Below, in pieces: positions 43,401 through 56,439 of a DNA stretch of 64,000 nucleotides (positions within the stretch are counted from its first letter, which is position 1; each line of letters starts with the position of its first letter). Under the pieces are notes generated by a model. It ran no database searches. It was not told the origin of the DNA and saw nothing but the letters and a program-made list of their open reading frames with translations. Source of the stretch: Ziziphus jujuba (taxonomy: Eukaryota; Streptophyta; Magnoliopsida; Rosales; Rhamnaceae); the NCBI RefSeq assembly GCF_031755915.1, contig NC_083381.1, forward strand, positions 1,500,501 through 1,564,500. The letters run 5' to 3'. The translations under genes and the position numbers were made by a program.

Positions 43401-45176
43401 TCTTTTTACTGTTTTTGTTTGTAGAAAACAAGCACATATATTTCTTTATTGTAGACGAATTAGCATCTACCGCGCGCCACAAAAACAGCGATGCTCTTAG
43501 TTTTTTATCCATATTGATATTGACCGAATGCCGTTTACCAACCAACTACATAATTTCTTTTCACGAAATTAAATAATAATAATAATAAAATAAATAAATA
43601 AATAAAAAGACCTACATGAAGACCTTAAGTGCTCGGCCTTAAAAATAAAAAGTACGTTTCTTTATCTCTTTTATTATTTTTTTGGGGTAAATTTTAATGC
43701 TTCTTTAACTTATCCAAAGATTACTTTAAGAAACATTAATTAACACAAAACAATGAAAGTATCTAAGATTAATACCGACCCAAATTGAGAGAACTTGACA
43801 TTATTTAAGTCAAAACAATGGAAAGTATCTAAAATTACTACTAACCCAACTGAAAAAATCTTCGCTTGGCAAATATTTATGTAACTTTAAAACTCCATAT
43901 TATTTTTGTTTCAAAAGGAAAAGACAATTTTTATATTAAAAGGAACGTTTCTAATAATAAATCTAAATACACCACCATGTGACGAATGATCTGAGAATGA
44001 TTCATTAATTTGCTTGTATTAAGTATTACTTATTCATTTTCAATATATATATATATATATATATATATTTTATTTACCTTCAAATGTATATAAGTCAGTG
44101 TTAAATAACGTTCATTTTAATTTATTAAACTAATATTTATCTTTAATAATCTTTAAATCACATTAAATGTTAGAATTTAAAATTCAAAAAGTAGTCAAAT
44201 ATGAATTTAATTACAAAATAAAATCCGAAGAAAAGTAAACAGATGATAAGTAAATATAATTTTAAATCGATCTTTAATGTGATCCAAGTACCCAAAAACA
44301 AAAAAAAATATTATATAAGTTTTTATATTAAGAATTTTATTTAAACATAAAAATCTATAATATATATATAAAATTTCATGTTTTACTACAGTAAAATATT
44401 TTTAAAATAATACTCTATAATGGAACAACCTCTATCTAATCATAAAAACTTATGGTTCCAACTGAGACAAGTTATAAATTAAAATAAACTTGTATTAAAT
44501 AAGCTATAAGTTTTTTAAGTCCTGTTTTAATTTTTATTACTGGCACATAATAATAATTATCCATATATTATAAAAAAATATATGGTACATTACATTAATA
44601 TAATATAAATTATTTATGTAAAATTGGTTGGAACATTAATGTATTCTTTAGAGCTGTTACAACATTTATGAACTTGCAATTATATATATACATATATGTA
44701 TATATATATATATATAATAGCTCACTAGCATAAACACTTTTTGTTAAAATCAAAATATTTTTAACCACTCAAGATTATATTTAAATACTAAATTAAATTA
44801 TTTATAGATTCTTTCCTAATAAAGAAAACATATAACTTGATTAATTGTGGTTGCATGGGATACATTAGACAATAAAATTTTGAACGATACCTCCTTTAAT
44901 TATAACCTTTTCATAGTTATAAAATTAATTTTATTGCGAATTTAAATATGACTATAAGCAGATTTTATTATATATTCACACATCATTTTAATAATTTAGT
45001 AGATAAAATTGGTAGTTAAATATATAATTGAACATATATTAACTCTAAATGTTATACGTATATATTATTACCAACACTAAATGGTTATGTTGCAATATCC
45101 ACACTACTTACGTAAACTAGACGTAAATCTAACTACGAGAAAAAAATAATAAAAAAAAAATAAAAACCTTCAAAAG

Positions 45177-45540
45177 ACATGATTTCCTTGAATTTTCTTT
45201 TCCATTTTCTTTTTTTTTCTTTTAATATTATTTTACATGTAAATCTTTCACTTCAACTTGGAAAGCAACATTTAATATTAACAACTTCCAAATTAAGCTT
45301 CAGGACATGATTTCCTTGAAATTTCTTTTCCATTTTCTTTTTTTTTCTTTTAATATTATTGTACATGTAAATCTTTCACTTCAACATGGAAAGCAACATT
45401 TAATATTAACAATTTCCAAATTAAGCCTCAGGACATGATTTCCTTGAAATTTCTTTTCCTTTTTTTTTTACTTTTAATATTATTGTACATGTAAATCTTT
45501 CACTTCAACATGGAAAGCAATTTCCAAATTAAGCTTCAGG
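45177..45540. repeat. Three tandem copies of a 128-bp unit
   Basis: Copies 45,177-45,304, 45,305-45,432 and 45,433-45,540 each start 'acatgatttccttgaa' and end 'taagcNtcagg'. The third lacks about 20 bp (catttaatattaacaa and neighbours). Block C holds a single copy (52,065-52,191), so the expansion happened after B and C separated. Confidence 0.92.
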
Positions 45541-45551
45541 AGTTGATTGAT

Positions 45552-45552
<1 letters not shown>

Positions 45553-45601
<49 letters not shown>

Positions 45602-45602
45602 T
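45553..45602. repeat. (TTA)n microsatellite
   Basis: About sixteen uninterrupted TTA/ATT trinucleotides. The equivalent place in block C (52,207-52,220) has only about four. Confidence 0.95.
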
Positions 45603-46790
45603 ATATTGAATGTTACTTTTTAGGTCAATAAGTGATGAGCAATAATATGTATAAAAAATTAAAATAACATATTGGAAAAAGGAAAAAGGAAATTATATAT
45701 ATATATATAGATATACTAACAAATCTTAGTATTTGTTATATTAATAGGTTGCAACATAAAATGAGAATTATATTCTTAGCAAGTTAAAATTAATAGTTTA
45801 GTTATCTATATTCATAAATTTGTTCCAATAGTAAAATCATTGAAAATATATATTCATATTTTATTTCTGCTTTCCCTTTTAAAGGTGTTCATAGATTTAA
45901 AATAAATTTGTTTTGGTAACAATCAATATGATTTAATTACTTATCGGCTTGGTAATTTTCAATTTAATCTAAATTGATTTTAATATCGATTTCAATCCAA
46001 TAATAATCAATTTAGATTAAATAGATGGTCATTTTAGGATTGTGATTGTTTGCGTTTGCAAATTTTAGCTTTCATATTTTAAGATTTTTTTGGCCTTTTT
46101 TACTAGTGTAAAATAGCCCCTTTTTTTAATTAAAATCTCTTAATATTGTGAAAAATAAAAATGTTTACTTTTAGAATGAATAAAATAAAGTTAGATAAAA
46201 TAATATATCAGTTAAAACTGATTTACTTTAGGACTAAATAATGCTAATCAATATATATTAAATAAAACAAAAACAACAGTGATTTTCTAATTATTTTTAA
46301 TTATTTATATTTTAATTAGTTTGAATTGAATTGGCTTAATTAGTCGGTTTTTGTTCATTAAAACCAATCCAAACTGAAGTAATTATTATTTTTGAAATGC
46401 TAGAATTGATTCAATTCAATTAACATAAAGCAGCTAATCCAAACAAGTTAGGGTTTAATTGGTTGATCGTTTTAATGTTAATCGATTTTTCTGCACCCAC
46501 TCTACCTTTGATTTAGAATACAAGGGGGCTTTCTCCATACAAAGTTTTTTGACAAAAGCATTTGAAAAATAATTTAAGTCTTTTAACTAATTTAATCTGA
46601 GGTTTCATATTTATCTTTTTAAAACCATTAAATATTTCATATCTATATTCAAGCATCATATTTATTGTTTACTTAAATTCTTTATCACTACCAAAACTAC
46701 TATCCAAAATCAATTTTTCTCTATGTTAATTAAGTTCAAATGCTCATTCGCTCTCATTTGATTTATAATCTCTAATTTTAACACACAGAT

Positions 46791-47444
46791 TTTTTTTTTG
46801 CACAAAGAATAAAAAAATTATAATTTATAAATATATATAAAGAAGAGTTTCATGGCTTTAATGATTTTTGGCACAATATATATATATATATATATATTGT
46901 ATAAAGATTTCAAGAATACAAGAATATATTTTAAAAATAATAATAATATTAATAATAGAGAATAAAAAGGAACTAAAGAAAAAAAAAAGATTGGGGATTA
47001 AGGAGAGAGAAAGATTGAGATTGAGAAAAGAGAAATATTATTTGAAAAGTAATAACTAATTTAGGGAAAAAAATAAAATATTATTTGGATATAAATATGA
47101 GATATTTAAGATTTTTAAGAAATAAATATACACTATTTGATTAGATAAAACAAAAGGATTAGATTATTTGTCAAATATCTTTGTTAAAAAGTTTTGTGTG
47201 GAGAACCTTCCCAAATATATATATGTAGTTTAGGTATTCGATAATCACGTTTATTATATATATATATCTACGTAGTTTAGGTATTCGGTAGCCACGTTTA
47301 TTATAATAACTTTATAAAAAAACTTTTTTCTTTTGTTTGAGAGAGACAGAATCTAAAATAAAGATTATGAACTAAAAAGTCAAAAATAAATAAATAAATA
47401 AAGATTATACTAAAAATATTTTTATCACTTAAAATGTAACAAAA
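46791..47444. other. Spacer between blocks B and C
   Basis: AT-rich. It contains a short repeated phrase 'tagtttaggtattcgNtaNc' at 47,226 and 47,274 and an 'aataaataaataaagatta' stretch that starts the next block. No gene was seen. Confidence 0.5.
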
Positions 47445-48179
47445 ATAAAAGTATATGAACCAAAAGTTAAAAATAAGTAAATAAATAAAGATTAAAATGT
47501 GTATATGTAGGGCCAGTCCCAAGATTTTAATTGCTCTATACAAAACTTAAATGAATGTCCTTTCTATTTTTTTTTTTTCAAAAAAGAAAAACACTTTCAG
47601 TCACTTAGAAATACAAAGATTGTATTAATTTTTGTTTTTTAATAAATCTAAATTTTGTTGTTCTTTGACAGTGAATCTGTCAAAACCACCATTTTAGGAT
47701 TGTATTAATTTTCAAATTTTTTTTTTATTTTCTTTTGATTTTCTTATCCAAGTAATTGTTTTATAGGATGCATTTCAACTTTCTATAAGGGGGAAACAAA
47801 AAAAAAAAAAAAAAAAAAGAAAGAGTAAAGAGCATAAGATCGCACTCCCGGCACATGTTTGGAGCCCACCTTATAAATGAGTATAATTCAGGGATAGTCT
47901 TTGGATGTCAACATTAGTTTCAGCTACCATTATTTTTATTATCTCCTAGAAAAGCAAAAATCAATTAGTATATAGATATATAATAAATTAATATATGTAT
48001 ATAAATCATTGTAAAACGTGCACTTTAGCAAATGAGGTATGACATTTTTATGGGGCCATGTGAAATTTTCTTTTGGGTGGACAAGGAGAAAGACTGATAC
48101 ATTGTTGGGAGACGCGTGAGAATAGATCAAGTGCGGATAAAATCTATTAGGATCATGATGATATATATATATATATATA

Positions 48180-48701
48180 GAAAGTCTACAGTCAGGACGT
48201 CCCGACCGAATTAAATACGAACAAAAAACGTGGTCTTTTTGTGAGAAGATTTTTTTGCCATTCGATTAGATGGATGGTTCAGATTAAATTTGGCCAGATT
48301 TCTCTCACGTGCCTTCCTTTCTCTCCTCCTCTCTATGTCTTCCTTTCTTTCCTCTTCCTATAAACCCTCTTTCAATTCCCCTTGCCAAAAAATTAAAAAA
48401 TTTGAGAAACTATCTATTTTCTCTCTCTAGAATTAATTTTGTTTTCTACAAAAATGGGAAAAATAATTTGTTGGGTTTTGCTTGGTTTGCAAGATTATTC
48501 CCCTCTTTGATTCTTACTTGGATCCTATATTCATATTTGAAAAACCTGATTCTAGGTCATTCCCCTTGTTTCGGATTGGTTTCAGACAATTACCTTCTTT
48601 ATATAAATAAAACCCAGATACGGAAGATTGAATAACAACGAAAAAAAAAAAAAAAGAAAAAGAAAACACCAAAACTGAGTGAATGCGAAAAAAAAAAAAA
48701 A
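48180..48701 (+). mobile_element. Poly(A)-terminated insertion (candidate non-LTR retroposon)
   Basis: Block B runs from 'atgataatg..atatatag' straight into 'tttttgctgagtatg' (43,160-43,205). In block C the same flanks are separated by about 520 bp that starts around 'ctacagtcaggacgtcccga' and ends in A-rich runs, the last being about 14 A at 48,688-48,701. A 5' start with moderate GC and a 3' poly(A) end fit a truncated LINE, SINE or processed transcript. The interior has a pyrimidine-rich stretch and no recognisable protein. A target duplication is not clear because both flanks are AT-rich. Confidence 0.6.
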
Positions 48702-48951
48702 GTTTTGCTGAGTATGGGACAAAAAAGTTTACATGTATATATTATTTTAAATGGTCAAAAATTTTTGGTGCTTTCTTGTTTGGTCTTGTTTTTCTTACGA
48801 AACTTTTCTTTGGTATGATCGGATCGTATTTTTCATAATAATTGAATGTGGCGATACGTATCGGTCCTCTCCAATAAATTAAATTCTAACCAGGCACATG
48901 TTATTTTTTACTTCACTTTTCTGTTTTTGTTTTTCAAAAACAAGGACATAT

Positions 48952-49092
48952 ATATATATATATATATATATTTTGGCTGATGAGGCTCGAATCAGTTCAT
49001 AAACTGGATGTTAATATCTCTAACCCTCAGGCTCAAACCAGTTCATAGACCGGATGTTAGTACCTTTAACCCTCAGGCTACCACGCTGCCTC
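48952..49092 (-). mobile_element. tRNA-derived SINE with target-site duplication
   Basis: On the minus strand it begins GAGGCAGCGTGGTAGCCTGA. An A-box-like TAGCCTGAGGG lies at about 49,070-49,081. Two B-box-like motifs follow: GGTTTGAGCC (about 49,029-49,039) and GATTCGAGCC (about 48,983-48,993). They result from a tandem duplication of about 47-56 bp inside the element. The 3' tail is an (AT)n run (48,951-48,970). The flanks aaaaacaaggacatat (48,936-48,951) and gaaaacaagcccatat (49,093-49,108) are a 16-bp duplication with three mismatches. Block B has a single uninterrupted copy of this site (about 43,425), so the insertion is directly shown. Confidence 0.75.
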
Positions 49093-52000
49093 GAAAACAA
49101 GCCCATATATGCTCTTTATCATGAACAAATTGGCATTTACCCTATACGACAAAAGCATCGATGCTTATAGTTTTTTATCCATATTGATATTGACCGAATG
49201 TAACAACTAAATAATTTCTTTCTACCCAAAAAAAAAAAAAAAAAAAAAAGGAGCTACATGATGACCTTAAGTGCTTGGCCTTTTCATCTTCTCAGCCCCA
49301 AAAAAGGGCAAAAAAAAAAAAAAAAAAAAAAAAAAAGTGCGTTTCTTTGTCTTATTAATTTTTAGAGGCAAATTCTAATGCATCTTTAACTCATCCAAAG
49401 ATTACTTTTTAAGAGACATTATTAACACAAAACGATAAAAGTATCTAAAATTAATACCAACGCAAATTAAGAGAACTTGAGATTAATTAACTCAAAACAA
49501 TGGAAAGTATCTAAAATTAATACTAACCCAACTTACAAAAACTTTGGAAACCACTTGAGGAAAGAACCTCAATAATGAAGTCGCAATTCATGGTGTCGTC
49601 AGGAACTAAATATTCAAACCAGAATAATAGGTAGAATAGGTGGCGAAGTTTGCATAGTTGATAGGAAAGTATGAATGGCTGCTAGGCAAGTGTGAACAGT
49701 TACATGTAAAATGGAACCGGTAGAAACATGCTGCACTACACGACAAAGTAGGCCATGGGTCCAATTCTTGACGGGCTCGGCTATTTGAACAATAACGCAG
49801 TTAGGTAAGTTAATGGAAATGCAGTAGAAGAAATTCTAGAATTGATGAAAAATATTTCATCTGTTATCCAATTTTTGATATATATATATATATATATATA
49901 TAAATTTTATGGTGTAGATGTTTGCATATTTTTATCATGTGAATATTTATAAAGGTGATAGAACAATAATTTTTTTAAAAATTATTATTTTTGTAGGATA
50001 GTATTAATGATGGTTTTTAATATTGTGGATATCTGCAGAATAAAAATGTGTGAACATTTACACCATAAATAGATTATATATATATATATTTATATAGTGA
50101 ATGATAACTCATTTTCTAATCGTTTAAACTTTATCATAAATAATAATTTAATTTGATATTTAGATACTGGTTCAAAAATCAACAATTCCATCCAAAAATT
50201 AAAAATACATATAAAACCAAAATAAAAAGCTTTTTTTTTGTGATATAGAGTATCTTTTAATATAAGGGGTAGACTTTTAAAAAGCCTTCCACTAATGCTT
50301 TTTATTATATATATTTTTTCGTAAACATTTATTGTTATGTTTGTTTTGCTCATTTTTTACTCGAATTTCCTCTCAATTTTGAGTGATTAAAAGAGGTGCC
50401 AATAAATAAAAAGAATAAAAATTTCTAATTAAAACATTATACTGGCTTGAGAATTTGTTCTAATATTAAATTAAATTGTATAATATTCAATATAGAAAAT
50501 AAATGGCTCCACACATTTGGAAAGTTAAACTTATTCTTTATTTTAAACTGCTTAAATAAAAAGTAGACTAGAGCATATTTTGAGTACTTGACTTTTAAAA
50601 TAAAAAACATAAAATGTAAAAAGAATTCTTTAGATATGCTCTAAGAATCTAAATTGAAAAACAATATATATATATATATATATAATGATGAAACCTCCTA
50701 ACTGCTTTTAAAAAATAACAAGGGTAATTCATGTAAACTATATCCTTTAACACGTCAATGTGGAAACATGTATGTAACTATTTTTTCTCTTAATTATTTA
50801 AAATAATTTTCCTCCAATTTCAATATCTCACATCCATGACCTCCCAAGTATAGGTATGAACAATTTATTAACTAAGTTAAACTCACTTGACAAATATGTA
50901 TGTAACTTTAAATCTCCATATTATTTTTCTTACAAAAAGAAAAGACAATATTTTATTGAAAGGTACCATTTGGAATAATAAATCTAAAACCGCCCTCATG
51001 TGGCGGATGCTTTGAGAATGATTTATTAATTTGCCTGTGTTAGGTATTTACTTAATTATATTCAATATATATGTACAATATATATGTATACATTTTTGTT
51101 TATCTTCACATAGATATAAGTCAATCTTAAGTAATATTAACCTTAATTTATTAAACTAAGACTTATCTTTGATGATCATTAGATTATATTAAGAATTATG
51201 ATTTAAATTTAAAAAGTAGTCAAATATAAGTTTAATGACAAAATAAAAATCTATTTAAGAAAAAGTGAATCGATGATTAATAAATATAATTTTAAACTTC
51301 AGTACATGATATTACCCAAGTGTTATAAAAGGAAGACCTTATGTAAATTTTCAATTCAGGATCTTATTTGAACCTGGCTATATATATATAATTTTTCATG
51401 TTTAACTACAGTAAAATATGAAAATAGTAATACCTTATAATAGAATAATTTTCATCTAATCACAAAAAAAAACTTATTGTTCCAATTTGGACTAATTATA
51501 AATAAAAATAAACTTTACATTATATAAGTTATAAGTTTTTTAAAGTCTTGTTTTAAGGTTCATTGCCTCCACATAATAATAATTATTTATATATTATAAA
51601 AAATATATGGTACATTATATTAATATGACATAAAATATTTATGTAAAATTATTTGCAATATTAATTTATATTTTAGAGTTGTTACAACATCAATAAACTT
51701 ACAAGTATATCTTGCTAGTATGGACACTTTTTTGTTAAAGCCAAAATATTTTTAACTTCTCAAGATTATACTTAATTACTAAGTTAAACTACTTATAGAT
51801 TCTTTTCTGATAAAGAAAACGAATATCTTGATTGATTGTGCATTGAATGGGATACGTTAGATTTAGTTACAAATCATTTACATAATTTAATAGATAAATT
51901 TGTTAAATAGATATATAATTGAACATATATTAACACTAAATGTTAAACATATATATTGTTGCCAACACTAAATACTTATGTTGCAATGTTCACACTTCTA

Positions 52001-53612
52001 CATATCTAAACTAAAGATAAATACGATGGGGAAAAAAAAAAAAAAAAAAAACCCTTAAAAAGACATGATTTCCTTTAAATTTCATTTCCATTTTTTTTTT
52101 TTTTTTGGTTTTAATGTTATTACACATATACATCTTTCACTTCAACATGGAACGCAACATTTAATATTAAAAATTTCCGAATTAAGCTTCAGGAGTTGAT
52201 CGATGTATTATTATTATTCATATTGAACGTTATTTTTTAGGTGCAATGAGAGATAAGCAATAATATGTATAAAAAATTAAGTAACATAATGGAAAAAGAA
52301 AAAAGAAATTATATTTTTCTTTCGTCCTCGAATAAATGACATCTGGTGCCAAAGATGAGCATTTAGTGTCCAAAAGGGTGGGCGTTAGACAATAACTCAT
52401 TAAAGAGCAGTATTACAGACTATAATTTATGAAGTAATGATCTGTCAGTGGGGACGTGCACAGATGCTGACAAGCCAAAGTTTTAAGGCTGCAGTCTCCA
52501 TTAATGGTTTAGAATGAAAAACTGGCAATTTGGATAAATAGCAAATCTGTATTTGTTATATTAATAGGTTGCAATGTAAGATGGGAGTTATAATCTCAAC
52601 ATGTTAAAATTAATGGTTTAGTTATTTGTATTTGTAGATTTGGTTTAATGATAAAATTATTGAGAATATACATTCATATTTTATTATTCACTTCTTTTTT
52701 TTAAGGGTGATCATTGGTTTGACATAGATCTGTTTTGGCAACAATCAATCTGATTCCATTACTCATCGACTTTTTTAATTTTCAATTCAATCTAAATTGA
52801 TTTCAATATCGATTTCATTTCAATTTGATAATGATCAGTTTAAATTGGATTAGATTATCATTTTAGGATTGTGTTTGCATTTGCATTTGTAAATTTTAGC
52901 TTTTATAATTTTAGATTTTTTGGGGCCTTTTTTACTAGTGTAAAATAGCCCTTTTTTTAATCAAAATCTCTTAATATGTTGAAAAATAAAAATGTTTACT
53001 TTTAAAATGAGATAAATAAAACAAAATTAAATAAATAATATCTCAGTTACTACTAATTTACTTTTGACTAAGTAATGCTAATCAATATATATTAAATAAA
53101 ACAAAACAATTTACTAATTATTTTTTACTTATATACTTTAGTTAGTTTGATTTGAATTGGTTTTATCAATTTTCGTATATTAAAACCAATCCAAATTCAA
53201 GTGATTATTGGTTTTGACATTTTAGAATCGATTCAATTCAATTAATATATAAAGCAGCTAATCCAAACAAGTTAGATTGATCAGTTTAATGTTAATCGAT
53301 TTTTTTGCAATTACCCTACCTTTAGTTTAGAATATATATATATATATATACATAATCAATCTTATAGAAGCCTTCAACATACAAAGTTGTATTTGATGAA
53401 TAATCTAAGTCTTTTAATTAATTTAATCTAAGGGTTCACATTTATCTATTTAAAACCATTGAATATTTTATATCCATATTCAAACATCATATTTATTGTT
53501 TACCTAAATTTTTTATAACTGCCAAGATTACTCTCTCAAATCAAATTTTGTCTCTCCTAATTAAGTTCAAATGCTCATTCTCTCTCTTATTTGATTTCTA
53601 ATGTAATATACG

Positions 53613-53638
53613 GTGTGTGTGTGTGTGTGTGTGTGTGT
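53613..53638. repeat. (GT)n microsatellite
   Basis: About thirteen GT dinucleotides just beyond the end of block C. Confidence 0.95.
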
Positions 53639-54229
53639 ATGTAATTATCTTTTAAAGTTTTATATCTATATTTAAAAAACAGAAAAAAAAAACAAAAAAA
53701 CAAATCTTTTAAAGTTTTATAACTATATTTAAAAAAAAAACAAAAAGGAGAATTTTTATCTTAATAGGTCAATTTTATAAGGATTATTTCAATTTTATTA
53801 GGAATTTGAAAAAAAAAAAAAGAAGGGTATTTACCTTTTTTTTGGTTTTAGAAAAAGAAGAGAAAGATATTTTTATTTTATTTTTATGTTTGTTTTCAAC
53901 TTATGACTCTAGAGTATCGAGTAAATCTTCCCTTCTTTTCTTCTAGCCCTAGAAGCTATTAGGGTTAATATTAAGGATTTGTGATTTTAATTTATTTTAG
54001 TATTCATTTAAAATTGTTAGGGATCCAATATCTTGAAAGGTTTTGGAATTCGAAACAAGTATTGGAGCACAAAAAGGAAGATACTAAATCTCTGAAGTTG
54101 ATCAAGGTTGGTTTTTCTAATTTTTTTTTTTTAAAATATTATATGAAATGTTTTGGGGTTATAGAAGTAATGACTAAGGCTAAATTGAAAAATTTTTGTT
54201 AGAATCTTAATATAGAATTTATATGAGAA
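53639..54229. other. AT-rich spacer upstream of the truncated Ty3 element
   Basis: It includes a duplicated phrase 'cttttaaagttttatNtcta' (53,649 and 53,705). The part at 53,940-54,115 (tagccctagaagctattagg ... gaaggttttggaattcg) resembles sequence often found inside Ty3 LTRs but cannot be assigned. Confidence 0.4.
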
Positions 54230-54235
54230 TTTGTA

Positions 54236-55030
54236 CAGAGCATACAATTGAGATTTTGAAATATATGCTAAGATCGTGCATCATGCAATTAGGAGGAAGC
54301 TGGGATGAGCAATTCTTGTTAATAGAATTCATTTATAATAATAGCTACCAAGGGAGCATTGAAATGTTCTTGTGTGAGGCTTTACATGGGAGGTAGTGTC
54401 GAACCTCATTGTGTTGGATGAAGTGAGTAAGGAGAAGCTCCTTAGGCCGCACAATGTGATTGGGTCCAAATACCTACAGATGACCATGGACAAGGTAAAA
54501 GTCATTCGAGAAAGATTAAAAATTGTTCAAGATCGTCAGAAGAGTTATGTTGGCGTGCGTAGAAAAGATTTGGAATTCAAAGACGGAGATTGGATTTTCT
54601 TGAAGCTATCTCATTGGAAAGGAGTCATACGTTTTGGCCGACGAGGAAAACTAAGTCCTTTAACTTTGGTCCCTATGAGCTTATCGAAATAATTGGTTTT
54701 GTAGTATACAAGATAGCGCTACAGGGAGAGTTAGCACAAGTACATAACGTGTTTCATGTTTCGATGCTGCGGAAGTATATAACAGATCCATTGCACGTGC
54801 TCGAGATGCCCAACATTCAATTGAGGGAGACATATCATACGTGGAGCAACTAGTATAGGTCTTAGATCATGCGGAGTGAGTATTACACAACAAGACCATT
54901 CCTCTAGCCAAAGTCTTGTGGTGGAATCACTGAGTCAAGGATGGGACATGGGAGCCCGAGGCACAAGTGCACGAGCAATACCCCTATTTGTTTCAATGAT
55001 ACGTGAAATTTTGATGATGAAATTTTTATA
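54236..55030 (+). pseudogene. Integrase C-terminal remnant of the truncated Ty3 element
   Basis: EHTIEILKYMLRSC and FLLIEFIYNNSYQGSIEM belong to the integrase core end. Then come LEFKDGDWIFLKLSHWKGVI, RFGRRGKLSPLTLVPMSL, AQVHNVFHVSMLRKYITDP, and IPLAKVLW with a 'gggacatgggagcccgaggc' stretch corresponding to ATWEPE. At least two frameshifts and several stops are present. The region is better preserved than the 37 kb equivalent, so this insertion is younger than that one. Confidence 0.88.
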
Positions 55031-55043
55031 TTGGGGGGGAGAT
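55031..55043 (+). other. Polypurine tract
   Basis: 'ttgggggggagat' directly precedes the LTR start TGTAACACCCC. Confidence 0.85.
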
Positions 55044-56439
55044 TGTAACACCCCGTCTCAAAATACATTGAAAATTCTCTCATGTTGACTGAGTATGATT
55101 GGGTTTGACTACTGTTGACCAAATAGGTTAAATTTTGACTTTTTGTTTTGGATAGAAATTCACATTGACCGAGGTACCATTGTGGAGTACACATCAACCT
55201 GAGTTCTTAAACTAGTAGCATGTCGAAAACGAAGCTATGGTTTGGAAGTTATAAGCAAAACATATTGCAGTCTGAACTATCCAAGGATGCCAAGTTTGAC
55301 TTTTTATTTTTGTAAAATTTGCTTTGAATCATGTGTGGTTGTAAAATACTTATCGAGATGAGTTCATAAATTAGCGGTATGCTTAATTTGGACTTCTACT
55401 TAGAAAGTTATGGATCTACAAAGATTTTCAAATACAGTATTATTTTATGTTTGATCATGTGCATGTGTAAAACATGTGCACAGTGTTGGTGCACGTGTCA
55501 TTTGTTTAGCCAACCCGTGAGTGAACAGTGGCACTCATGGGTGGCATTTTAATTGGCTGAAATGAGTGGTGGGGGTGAGAGGGAAGAGAGGGAAAGAGGT
55601 GAGAGAGTGAGAACTGGCCAATCACTGTGGGTTTTAATATTATAATGGTAAATGCCGGAGTGGATCTTAGTCTGATGCTCAACCACATTTATAGATAGAT
55701 TTTGGCATCCATGGAGATTGTGTGTCTTTTTGTTTTTTTTTTTTTCTTTTCTATGTTTTCATTGAGGTATTGGATTGAGGGTTTTTGATCTGTTGGTATA
55801 AATTTTTCAAAAAAATGCTATTTTTAATTATTGACTTTCGCCTTAAGTTTTTGAATAATGTAATTTGTATATAGATCCTTTCCTTTGTCTATTTTCATCG
55901 TACATTGGAGTAGTTTGTCCGCAATTAATTTGGTTTAACCTTTCAACTTTATATTACAATTAACCTTAGGGCAACAATTCAATTTTGTCTTGATTTGAAT
56001 TGCAAGCAAAAAAAACTCAGGCTTTTTAAGTTGTTTTGATCTGCATGATGAATGAGTTTCACATACTCTTCTAGTTGTTATTTATTTATTATTATTATTA
56101 TTATTATTTTGGCTTTTCTTTATGTTTGATCCCATTTGATTTAGTTGTCTTAACTGTTTTACATTCGATTTCATTACTAAATACTTTACATATAGAGGTT
56201 GAGACAAAAAATCAAGTGAGAGAATATCTTCTTAAACCAGCATCAATCAAGAGCATAAAATAAAAGAGAAAAAAAAAAAAGGATAATAGTTTAGTGGAAG
56301 GTTGGTTCACTGACTTAAGACCCATTTAAAATGCACATATATTAACACCTAATCAACACAGCAAGCATACAAATATATAGATCTCTTAAACTACTTACTA
56401 GTATTTATCCCCATGCTATGCACGACATATATAATCATA

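Larger units (their letters stand above)
40620..46790. repeat. Repeat block B (tandem partner of block C)
   Basis: 41,020-46,790 is collinear with 47,445-53,605. Landmarks: gggctagtcctaagattt (41,096) and gggccagtcccaagatttt (47,510); gaatgattcattaatttgc (43,996) and gaatgatttattaatttgc (51,015); gttgcaatatccacactac (45,090) and gttgcaatgttcacacttc (51,981); aaatgctcattcNctctc (46,739 and 53,569). It includes (TA)n tracts near 42,737, 42,996, 44,045 and 44,697. It is non-coding. Its first part also matches block A. Confidence 0.85.
47445..53605. repeat. Repeat block C (tandem partner of block B), with later insertions
   Basis: Collinear with 41,020-46,790 as listed for block B, in the same orientation, about 6.2 kb. 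Extra DNA relative to B includes 48,180-48,701 (poly(A)-ended insert) and 48,952-49,092 (SINE). It is non-coding. Confidence 0.85.

Noticed and set aside
47301..47543. 80-codon minus-strand hydrophobic frame
   Set aside because: Made of Phe/Ile/Tyr from AAATAAATAA-type repeats. It is broken in the matching part of block B.
48309..48635. 108-codon plus-strand frame in the poly(A)-ended insert
   Set aside because: No ATG at its start, biased towards Leu/Ser/Phe from pyrimidine-rich DNA, no family resemblance.
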